Positions 1-5,324 of a DNA stretch of 5,324 nt are shown here, piece by piece; the stretch's first letter is position 1; the number at the start of each line of letters is the position of its first letter. A program made the translations under genes and the position numbers. Origin of the DNA: Candidatus Hydrogenedentota bacterium. GTDB lineage: Bacteria > Hydrogenedentota > Hydrogenedentia > Hydrogenedentiales > CAITNO01. The stretch is from positions 1 to 5,324 of the forward strand of contig CAIXUF010000890.1 in NCBI GenBank assembly GCA_903922535.1, given 5' to 3'. The notes under the pieces are model-generated. The model had not been told where the DNA came from. It did no database searches and saw nothing but the letters and a program-made list of their open reading frames with translations.

Positions 1-1299
1 ACTAAAACCCCAGTCCCACACATTGTTCTGGGTGGTGGTGGCACCCACCGTCTCGATGATGTCAAACTTGGTGCCTGCCGGACTGGTGAAAGACGCGCCC
101 GAATTCTGCGGCATCAGGTAATGGTTGCCGCCCCCGGCCGGAACAGACACCGTGGATGTTCCGGTGGTGGTGGTGCAGGTCACCGTAACGGCCGAGGCGC
201 CGGGATTATAGAAGAAGGCATAGGCCTGCTGGCCGTTGGAGGCGGTGCCCACGGGGGAGAAGTAGTTGTTGGTCCAGTTGCCCACGGGATCGATGCAATA
301 CCAGCGGTTCTCATAGTTGGCACCGATGTCGCCCGTGACAATGGCCACCTGGACCGGCTGGGTGGCGCTGACCGTTGCCCCCATCTTGACGCCCGAAACC
401 AGATAGTACACGTCTCCGCGGCCCAGGGTGGTGGTGACCGGCGACGCCGCGCCGCCGGGGCCGTCGGGATCGACCGTGACCACGGTGCCGTCCTGGGAGG
501 CCTGAACGAACAGGGAGGTCATTTCGAACATGGACGACGTGAGGGGCGTGGGAAAGATCACGTCCTCGCCGACGGGAATGACGTAACTGGTACCCCAATC
601 CCGTGTGGGGAACATTTCAATGGAACCGGCCAGCACGGTTCCCGGCGCGAGGGCCCAACCCGCGCGGGAAACGGCGACGTATTGCGTCGCTCCGATACGG
701 TCCCGACCGTCGTACAACACCGTGCCGGGGTTGCGCGGAAGCGCAATCTGGTTTGTGAGGGCCAGCACCGTGCCGGCGGCCAGACCGGCGGGGTCATGGG
801 TGAACCCCGGCGCGATGCCGTTGGTGTCGTTGCCGTCGCCCCAAATCTGCGTTGTGCCGGTCGGATAGAGGTTGGTGGGGTTGTTTATGTCCACCTCATA
901 GCCGTCTTCCCAGTGATCGTAAACAATCACCGTGTTTGGGATCGGAACGGTGATCGAAACAACCGCCTGCATCGTGCTTCCCGTGCCGCTGGCGAGTTTG
1001 AGGAAGGACTGGCGCAATTGGGTTTCCGGCAGGGGAACATAATACTGCTGGAGGATGGAAAGTGCCCGGGCCTGGGGCGACCCGACAATACCCAGAAGCG
1101 CCAGCACCCCAAGCAGGGCAAGACAGGCCATGCGCCGGGGCGCGGCCATCCCTTGCGCGAATCCCGAAGGCAATGCAAACTCCGCCACGGTTCGAAGCGG
1201 CGACCCGCCTCTCCAAACACCGGCCAGTGTCCGTGGTATGATCGCCAGCGGTGCGTGTGCGAACCGGCGGTCAAGGTTTTGCGTTTGCGTCTGCGTCAT
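1..1299 (-). CDS. Exported surface protein with YDHWEDGYE / IgGFc-like N-terminal region (3' end beyond the window)
   Basis: The frame is open for 433 codons from the ATG at 1299 to the window edge with no stop, so the C-terminus is missing. Residues 59-72 are strongly hydrophobic and follow PRRM; they are followed by SPQARA, so signal peptidase I cleavage after A79 is likely. The mature part is beta-rich and Gly/Thr/Asn-rich. It carries YDHWEDGYE (127-135), WGDGNDTNG (153-161), the stretch YDGRDRIGATQYVAVSRAGW, then EMFPTRDWGTSYVIPVGE, DGTVVTVDPDG (270-280), QPVQVAIVTGD and, at the edge, DWGFS. From memory this series typifies the N-terminal region of long bacterial surface proteins. The SQDGT...QPVQV part resembles IgGFc-binding-protein-like domains. 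Function is unknown; a cell-surface or adhesion role is inference. Start choice: 1299 is the first in-frame start after a TGA at 1375-1377 and has GGAG 8 nt upstream, but it gives an unusually long n-region. ATG 1149 would give a compact 29-residue signal peptide but has a poorly spaced AAGGG. Coding identity is near certain; the start is not. Confidence 0.92.
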   Translation of the reverse strand, partial: MTQTQTQNLDRRFAHAPLAIIPRTLAGVWRGGSPLRTVAEFALPSGFAQGMAAPRRMACLALLGVLALLGIVGSPQARALSILQQYYVPLPETQLRQSFLKLASGTGSTMQAVVSITVPIPNTVIVYDHWEDGYEVDINNPTNLYPTGTTQIWGDGNDTNGIAPGFTHDPAGLAAGTVLALTNQIALPRNPGTVLYDGRDRIGATQYVAVSRAGWALAPGTVLAGSIEMFPTRDWGTSYVIPVGEDVIFPTPLTSSMFEMTSLFVQASQDGTVVTVDPDGPGGAASPVTTTLGRGDVYYLVSGVKMGATVSATQPVQVAIVTGDIGANYENRWYCIDPVGNWTNNYFSPVGTASNGQQAYAFFYNPGASAVTVTCTTTTGTSTVSVPAGGGNHYLMPQNSGASFTSPAGTKFDIIETVGATTTQNNVWDWGFS

Positions 1300-1307
1300 G
1301 GTCTCTG

Positions 1308-1311
1308 CTCC
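1308..1311 (-). promoter_or_regulatory. Shine-Dalgarno GGAG for the ATG at 1299
   Basis: On the minus strand the leader reads GATGGAGCAGAGACC directly before ATG. GGAG ends 8 nt before the start codon, a normal spacing. The ATG overlapping the GGAG (GATGGAG) opens only a four-codon out-of-frame peptide ending in the TGA that overlaps the real start (ATGA). This site favours 1299 over the alternative start at 1149, where AAGGG abuts the ATG. Confidence 0.5.
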
Positions 1312-1346
1312 ATCGGATTCACTCCGAACACGTAGACTAGATCCAA

Positions 1347-1376
1347 GACCGGGCTTTACACGGTTAAAGCCCGGTC
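1347..1376 (-). promoter_or_regulatory. Perfect 12-bp hairpin in the presumed leader of the 1-1299 gene
   Basis: GACCGGGCTTTA at 1347-1358 pairs perfectly with TAAAGCCCGGTC at 1365-1376 across a 6-nt loop. The hairpin lies 48 nt before the ATG at 1299. On the minus strand the sequence after the stem (TTGGATCTAG) is not a U-tract, so it does not look like a classic terminator for that direction. On the plus strand ACCCAAATTTTCTTT follows, a T-rich but displaced tail, and there is no credible plus-strand gene to terminate. It could be an RNA-stabilising or attenuating leader structure, an operator, or a terminator stopping antisense transcription. The structure is certain at sequence level; the role is not. 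Confidence 0.55.
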
Positions 1377-1415
1377 ACCCAAATTTTCTTTGCATGATTC
1401 CGATTCAACTGTCTC

Positions 1416-1444
1416 AATACAGCGTCGGCCGGGTTTCCTGACAA
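1416..1444 (-). promoter_or_regulatory. Candidate sigma70-type promoter for the 1-1299 gene
   Basis: On the minus strand TTGTCA (1444-1439, five of six matches to the -35 consensus) is followed after 17 nt by TGTATT (1421-1416, four of six matches to the -10 consensus). Transcription would start near 1409 and give a leader of about 110 nt that contains the 12-bp hairpin. The -10 match is weak and such matches occur by chance, so this is tentative. Confidence 0.25.
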
Positions 1445-1531
1445 GCCGACTCTGAATAGGCCAAAATGCTTAATGCGAGAACTCCGCCACGATTCTTTGG
1501 CACGCCGTTGGACTTCGCTGGAGCGATGAAG

Positions 1532-1546
1532 GTGACGGAACGTCAC
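1532..1546. promoter_or_regulatory. Small palindrome GTGACG-GAA-CGTCAC, operator-like
   Basis: A perfect 6-bp dyad with a 3-nt centre lies about 230 nt upstream of the ATG at 1299 and 88 nt upstream of the candidate -35. It resembles a dimeric regulator site in form. GTGA and TCAC are separated by 7 nt, not the 6 nt of a CRP site, so it does not fit CRP. It may be chance. Confidence 0.2.
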
Positions 1547-2338
1547 ATCGTTCTATTGCGGGGGAAAATGATTCAGAGAAGATCAGGTGGCTGGCAGCAA
1601 ACTGGAGCGTGCCGGTTGGGGTTGTCAATCTCATGGGACAGGGCTCACCCATTCTGCCCGTACCCATCGTCAACAATTCTTGCCCGCACATAGCACCACC
1701 ATTACCCAAACCACGTTTTCGCTGTTCGGAGCACTTAAGGCACTGCCTTCGACAAACCGTATTGCGCAGACCACGTCTCCAGTCAAGGCACGATGTTAAC
1801 ACAATAGTAAGGAAAAAGGCAATAGGGACAAAGGAGACATGTGCAATAACCACTCTTATCCAATCGCTTTTATCGGTTACGCATATCGCGCGGCCTGCTT
1901 CCGGCAAACGGGGCAAGCGCCTGCCGCCAGTAGCCCGAGACAAACTGGTGCTTCGCATGTTGTCTATTTTGTTACTCTATTGTCAATCATTCAAATACGG
2001 GCCGTAGTGCGAAAAGGCGGGATTTCGAGATACTCCACTGCCAAGAAGGCACCATGGGGAATCAAAGGGAGAAGAGGGTTGATCTGACGGGGTGTTTGGG
2101 CTGGCGAACGCGCCACGGACGGTCCTGAATGCCGCGCATGGAGGGCACAGATGAAGTCAGCAGGTGCGCAGCCTTTGACTCGTAGATACAAAGAGGCCTT
2201 TGGCGACCTTCTCCGCAAAACCCGCCATCACGCAGAGGCGCTGGTCTTGGTCAAGGACGCATGCGGCCCAGCACATTACGTCCAGCACCAAGGCACAGTT
2301 TTCTGCAAGCCCCGGCAACTGAGCACACGCGCGTACTT

Positions 2339-2387
2339 CAGGTCGTGGCAGGTCGTGGGATGCAGATCGCGCCAGCTCATCCCACGA
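2339..2387. repeat. Tandem 10-mer followed by a perfect 10-bp inverted repeat
   Basis: CAGGTCGTGG occurs twice in direct tandem at 2339-2348 and 2349-2358. The second copy runs into TCGTGGGATG (2353-2362), which is perfectly complementary to CATCCCACGA at 2378-2387 across a 15-nt loop. Neither side has a clear T-tract, so this is not an obvious intrinsic terminator. It lies 130-178 nt past the stop of the FN3-protein gene and could be a 3' RNA structure or part of a dispersed palindromic element. Confidence 0.5.
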
Positions 2388-2432
2388 GAACGTGAAAAAC
2401 CATTGCATTTCAATCCAGAACGCAGCATGTAC

Positions 2433-2477
2433 AAAACCGCTCCTGCCAATGGCACACGCTCCCCTTTGGGCGGTTTT
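2433..2477 (-). terminator. Imperfect terminator-like hairpin downstream of the FN3-protein gene
   Basis: Beginning 40 nt past the TAG on the minus strand, AAAACCGC (2477-2470) pairs with GCGGTTTT (2440-2433) around a 29-nt loop that contains a smaller TGCC-ATT-GGCA hairpin. The stem ends in TTTT but the U-tract is only four long and is then GTACATG. The position fits a terminator; the long loop and short tract make it weak. Confidence 0.35.
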
Positions 2478-2516
2478 CGTATTGCCCTGTCAACCATGTA
2501 TATATTGCTGCGGACT

Positions 2517-5324
2517 CTATAGGCCGGCTCCATTGCGCACCGACACGGTGAACGAGTAGGGCGTGTTTGGCGACAGGCCGGTCACTGTTTTCGTGTCCCA
2601 GACCGCCGCAGTCTGCCATACCGCCGTATCGCCCCTGCTGCCGTCCTCCTGGACCCACAGCTCGCCGTCAGCCTCCGACGATATGGCAATGGCGTACTCC
2701 GTATAGGGGGGATTGCCGTCGTTGGCGCCGATGGCGACGGCCAGTGAGTTCGTGGACGGGGCGGTCACCACGGGCAACGCGGCCGGCGCCGCCATCGTCC
2801 ATGCCCTAATGTCGGATGACGCACCGCCCTCAATGCCGCTGCCGACAAAGGCCGTCACACGGAAGATGTATTCGGCGTTTGGCGCCAGCCCCGTCTGCAG
2901 CCAGGAAACGGCGTCCGCCGCGGTGGTTGCCCGCAGCGTCATGGGTGACGGCTGCGGATTCGCGACCGGGTCAGCGTACACTTTGTAGCCGGCAAAGGCC
3001 CCGCCGGAGACGGGGGGACTCCATGTCAACACGATGCTTGTCTCGGTCATGGATCCGGTGCCGGGTGTCTGTGGCGGCGACGGCACCACGGCCACCGTGC
3101 GCGTGACCGTCACTGCGTCGTTGTAGCCGTCGCTGACGTTGTAGGTCACCGAGTGCACGCCAACCGTCGGCGGGTTGCCCACGGTGTTCACGGTCCCAAT
3201 GCTGTCCGTCAGGTTGCCCGCGCACCCGTCGCTGGCCGTGGCGCCCGCGTCGCTGTACGCGCCACAGCACGCCACCGTCACCGCGTCGGAGCCGACAAGG
3301 GCAATCACGGGCGCCGTCGTGTCAACCACATAGACGGTCCGGGTCACCTGCGCGGCGGCATTGCCGGTCGGGTCGCTCACGTTATAGGTCAACGTGTAGT
3401 CATGCGGCGTCCCCGGGTCCACCGGAGTGCCGCCCACGGTCACCGCAAGACTGCCCGCGATGGCGTCGCTGGCCGTGGCGCCCGCGTCGCTGTAGGTGCT
3501 CCCGCACTCGATCGTGGTCGGGTCAGTGCCCAGCAGCGTGATTACGGGAGCGGTCGCGTCCAGCACAATGCTGCCCGCGGCATAATCGACGAGCGCATTG
3601 CCCACGGCATCCGCGTAGGACACATAAACCGTCTTCACGCCGTCACCGCCGGACAGGTCCCAAGTCTTGGTGGTGCCATAGGCTTCCGGAGTGCTCCAGT
3701 CCGCGCCGTCATTGCTGAATCTCATCGTCGCGACGCCCGATCCGGCGTCCGTCGCAGACAGGGTCAATGTCACTGTGGCGATTTTGGTGTTTGCCGCGCC
3801 GCCGTTGATGACCACGGTGCCCGTGGGCGGGGTCTTGTCCAGGATGATGCTGTCCGAAACGGGGTCGCTTGTCAACCCGGCCGCGTTCTGGAACTGTACC
3901 CAGACGGTTCTCTCGCCGTCGGCGCCCGCATCGAGCCGCCAGGCAACCGCGGACACAAACGGCGTCCAGTCCGTGTATGGGCCCTCCGGGCCCGAATTGC
4001 TGGCGTTTGTCCGTATTTGCAGGCCGCCTGATTCGCTGTCCGTGGCGGTCAGGCTGAGTGTGACCGCCAGCAATCCCGTGTATGCGTCGTCGTTGTTGAT
4101 TTTGACGGTTCCGACGGGCGGGGTTGTGTCGTAGATGGTGCTGAGCGTGTTGGAGGGCGAATTGCCCAACTCGGCGCCAGCATCCATGCAGTTGGCCACG
4201 CCGCCCGCCACGTATACCGTCACCAGGCCGGCCGCCGACGGGTTCACGGTCCACGTGTAAACGGTGTCGCCGTCTGTGCCGCTGGTAAAGGCGCCGTTGG
4301 CGACGGTGCCGTTGGTCACCGTCACATCGCCCGGGACAAATCCGGTCACCGGCTCATCGAAGGTCGCCGTCACGGAGAACGGCACGCTGATCGCCGCGCC
4401 GGCGCCAGTCGTCAGCAGCACGGTCGGCGCCGTTGAGTCCACCCCAATGCTGCCGCTGATGGTCGTTGTGGACACGTTCCCCGCACCGTCGCGCAACTGG
4501 ACGTAGACTGTCCTTGCGCCGTCCGCACCGGAAGCGAGGGTCCAGGAGGCGATCGGGGCAAAATCCACCCACAGGTCCGTCCCGTCATCCCAGTTTTCAT
4601 CGGTGTTGCGGAAGCGCATCTTGGCCACACCGCTGCCGCCGTTGTAATCGGGCATTATCGCCAGGCTCACCGACAGGCCCGCCGTGTACGCATTCCCGCC
4701 GTTGATGGCAAGCGTGCCCGTGGGCGGCGTCGTGTCCAGTTTGACGGTGTCCGAATAGCTGGCGGACACGTTCCCCGCCGCATCCTTGTACTGGACGTAC
4801 ACCGTCTTCACGCCGTCACCGGAACTCAGGGTGTATGCATAGGCGGAGCTTTCCGAATAGTCCACCCAGCCACTCCAGGCGCTGTTGTCATTGCTGAACC
4901 GCATCTTTGCCAAGCCCGAGCCCAAACCGTCGCTTGCGCTTAGCGTCAGGGTTACCGCGGTCGTGTTCTCATAGCCCGTCGTTGTGTTGATGCTGATCGC
5001 GCCCGTGGGGGCGGTTGTGTCCAGAACGATGGTGTTGCTGGCCGCAAGCACATTGCCGGCCCGGTCCCGGAACTGCCCATAAACGGTTTTGGAGCCGTCG
5101 CCCGTTGACAGGTCCCATGTTACAGATTCCTGGAAGGACTGCCACCCGCCGTAGGTTGCGTTGTCGTTGCTGAAGCGCATGTCCGCAACGCCCGAACCGC
5201 CGGCATCCGTGATGCCCGGCGTCAGCGACACGCCGCCGCCGGTGGCGTAGGACGCGCCGCCGTTGATGAGCAGCGTCCCCGCGGGGGCCGTGGTGTCATA
5301 GAACACGGACAACGTGTTGGAGGC
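2517..5324 (-). CDS. Giant modular Ig-like / DUF5011 / FN3 surface protein, C-terminal part (5' end beyond the window)
   Basis: The frame is open from the window edge (first codons ASNTLSVFYDTTAP) to a TAG at 2517-2519, giving 935 residues. The TTG at 5312 is an internal Leu, not a start. Domains, numbered from the edge: Ig-like repeats at 10-101, 102-196 and 197-295; a Big_12-like Ig domain at 296-398 (FDEPVTGFVPGDVTVTNGTV); Ig-like repeats at 399-495 and 496-588; DUF5011/HYR-like domains at 589-667 and 668-747 (CGSTYSDAGATASD type); FN3 domains at 748-844 (LTWSPP, GLAPNAEYIFRV) and 845-935 (GLSPNTPYSFTVSVRNGAGL). There is no catalytic motif, membrane segment or sorting signal (no LPXTG or PEP-CTERM). 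Such stacks of beta-sandwiches form stalks of extracellular adhesins or envelope proteins; that role is inferred. The last FN3 is cut short at its final strand, suggesting a lost C-terminus. The next gene downstream, on the same strand, starts 1.2 kb away. Confidence 0.95.
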   Translation of the reverse strand, partial: ASNTLSVFYDTTAPAGTLLINGGASYATGGGVSLTPGITDAGGSGVADMRFSNDNATYGGWQSFQESVTWDLSTGDGSKTVYGQFRDRAGNVLAASNTIVLDTTAPTGAISINTTTGYENTTAVTLTLSASDGLGSGLAKMRFSNDNSAWSGWVDYSESSAYAYTLSSGDGVKTVYVQYKDAAGNVSASYSDTVKLDTTPPTGTLAINGGNAYTAGLSVSLAIMPDYNGGSGVAKMRFRNTDENWDDGTDLWVDFAPIASWTLASGADGARTVYVQLRDGAGNVSTTTISGSIGVDSTAPTVLLTTGAGAAISVPFSVTATFDEPVTGFVPGDVTVTNGTVANGAFTSGTDGDTVYTWTVNPSAAGLVTVYVAGGVANCMDAGAELGNSPSNTLSTIYDTTPPVGTVKINNDDAYTGLLAVTLSLTATDSESGGLQIRTNASNSGPEGPYTDWTPFVSAVAWRLDAGADGERTVWVQFQNAAGLTSDPVSDSIILDKTPPTGTVVINGGAANTKIATVTLTLSATDAGSGVATMRFSNDGADWSTPEAYGTTKTWDLSGGDGVKTVYVSYADAVGNALVDYAAGSIVLDATAPVITLLGTDPTTIECGSTYSDAGATASDAIAGSLAVTVGGTPVDPGTPHDYTLTYNVSDPTGNAAAQVTRTVYVVDTTAPVIALVGSDAVTVACCGAYSDAGATASDGCAGNLTDSIGTVNTVGNPPTVGVHSVTYNVSDGYNDAVTVTRTVAVVPSPPQTPGTGSMTETSIVLTWSPPVSGGAFAGYKVYADPVANPQPSPMTLRATTAADAVSWLQTGLAPNAEYIFRVTAFVGSGIEGGASSDIRAWTMAAPAALPVVTAPSTNSLAVAIGANDGNPPYTEYAIAISSEADGELWVQEDGSRGDTAVWQTAAVWDTKTVTGLSPNTPYSFTVSVRNGAGL
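3084..3560 (-). repeat. Tandem pair of DUF5011/HYR-like domain units with a 30-nt exact DNA repeat
   Basis: Two adjacent units of 79 and 80 codons (3560-3324 and 3323-3084) both read DxTAPVIxLxGxD...YSDAGATASD...YNVSD...VTRTVxVV. A 30-nt tract is identical at 3228-3257 and 3465-3494. The copies sit 237 nt apart, exactly one unit length, and encode the SDAGATASD region. Such identity, including third positions, suggests a fairly recent duplication or gene conversion compared with the older Ig-like repeats of the same gene. Confidence 0.85.
3561..5297 (-). repeat. Five Ig-like protein repeats interrupted by one Big_12-like domain
   Basis: Five repeats of 92-99 codons start at 5297, 5021, 4736, 4130 and 3839. 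Each opens with DTTxPxG or DKTPPTG and shares an INGG/INTT/INND strand, a (A/S)D..GSG(V/L)A.MRFSND-type core, W(D/T/R)L, DG.(K/R)TV(Y/W) and (D/N).AGN-type strands. A sixth unit at 4439-4131 opens the same way (DSTAP) but is a different fold variant, Big_12-like. The repeat at 4130-3840 diverges most, with QIRTNAS in place of MRFSND. At DNA level the copies are largely diverged but keep short identical tracts, for example a 21-nt identity between 3628-3648 and 4801-4821. This looks like old duplication with selection on protein structure. Confidence 0.88.

Larger units (their letters stand above)
1377..2338. other. Gene-poor, lower-GC spacer with no recognisable gene
   Basis: About 960 nt between the leader hairpin and the structured element downstream of the FN3-protein gene. 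Short open frames exist on both strands, but none has a recognisable domain, a well-placed ribosome binding site and a plausible composition together. Base composition falls to roughly 40-50% GC in parts (1801-1860 is 38%, 1981-2040 is 48%) against 65-68% in the flanking genes. I see no tRNA, rRNA, transposase fragment or terminal inverted repeats. It could hold a decayed gene, an unrecognised RNA, or simply a long intergenic region. Confidence 0.6.

Noticed and set aside
121..1335. 404-codon open frame on the plus strand
   Set aside because: It is antisense to the 1-1299 minus-strand gene. Its product is Gly/Arg/His-rich with no domain, while the opposite strand gives a signal peptide and conserved-looking motifs. 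High GC creates such shadows.
1364..1546. 60-codon minus-strand frame ending inside the leader hairpin, possible leader peptide
   Set aside because: It starts with GTG inside the small palindrome, has no Shine-Dalgarno, and begins upstream of the candidate promoter. The overlap of its stop with the hairpin is probably chance.
1470..1958. 162-codon minus-strand frame with a hydrophobic stretch (VVIAHVSFVPIAFFLTIVL) at about residues 36-54
   Set aside because: A single possible membrane segment, no ribosome binding site before the ATG at 1958, and a Cys/Arg/Ser-rich remainder with no family I know. Competing frames on the other strand look equally random. Kept only as a weak possibility.
1839..2087. 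82-codon plus-strand frame preceded by AAGGAG
   Set aside because: The AAGGAG ends only 2 nt before the ATG, too close for normal initiation, and the product has no recognisable features.
2480..2491. TTGACA on the minus strand just past the TAG, as a promoter -35
   Set aside because: No acceptable -10 at 16-18 nt (CCCAAA lies there) and no gene downstream within reach.
2151..2522. 123-codon plus-strand frame in the spacer
   Set aside because: No ribosome binding site of note, no domain, runs through the inverted repeats and ends over the stop region of the opposite gene. The product looks random.
3153..4031. 292-codon plus-strand frame rich in Arg, Gly and His
   Set aside because: Antisense shadow of the Ig/DUF5011 repeats. 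Its apparent internal repetition simply mirrors the repeats on the coding strand.
3709..4254. 181-codon minus-strand frame overlapping the giant gene
   Set aside because: It is in another frame of the same strand, with Arg/Gly/His-rich composition and no recognisable domain. The repeat-bearing frame is clearly the coding one.
5310..5312. TTG as the start codon of the giant protein
   Set aside because: The frame stays open to the window edge and the residues before it (ASNT) continue the match to the internal SPSNTLSTIYDTT segment, so this is an internal Leu.

Overview
The window carries parts of two large exported, surface-type protein genes. Both lie on the minus strand and both run off a window edge. 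They are separated by about 1.2 kb with no gene I can defend. The coding parts are GC-rich (65-68% in the lines I counted by hand), while parts of the spacer drop to about 40-50%. The proteins suggest a free-living Gram-negative environmental bacterium that makes very long, modular extracellular proteins. Similar repeats are common in PVC-group bacteria, Hydrogenedentota-like lineages and deltaproteobacteria. This is an impression from protein style, and I cannot name the organism.

Right part (2517-5324, minus): the C-terminal 935 residues of a giant modular protein. In order it has three 'DTTxPTG...INGG...MRFSND...DGxKTVYVQ...DAAGN' Ig-like repeats, one Big_12-like Ig domain, two more Ig-like repeats, two DUF5011/HYR-like domains with a Cys-Gly motif, and two fibronectin type III domains. 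The last FN3 stops abruptly at NGAGL, about where its final strand should run. A 2-nt frameshift could explain this. The first residues at the window edge match the end of the internal Big_12-like domain, so another copy probably lies just outside.

Middle (1300-2516): just past the stop there is an imperfect terminator-like hairpin, then a tandem 10-mer overlapping a perfect 10-bp inverted repeat. A gene-poor, lower-GC stretch follows. Close to the next gene are a candidate promoter, a perfect 12-bp hairpin in the presumed leader, and a GGAG ribosome binding site.

Left part (1-1299, minus): the first 433 residues of a second exported protein. It has no stop inside the window, so a search for closed ORFs misses it. 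It has a Sec-type signal sequence followed by a beta-rich region with YDHWEDGYE and WGDG motifs and an IgGFc-binding-protein-like layout. I know this module from the N-termini of large bacterial surface proteins.

The two genes point the same way and both encode exported beta-rich modular proteins, so a shared role at the cell surface (adhesion, matrix or envelope decoration) is plausible. The long spacer and its signals argue against a simple operon. I see no enzyme, RNA gene, CRISPR array or mobile element. I found no clearly new biological system. The points most worth a second look are the broken FN3 end, the leader hairpin and the structured spacer.
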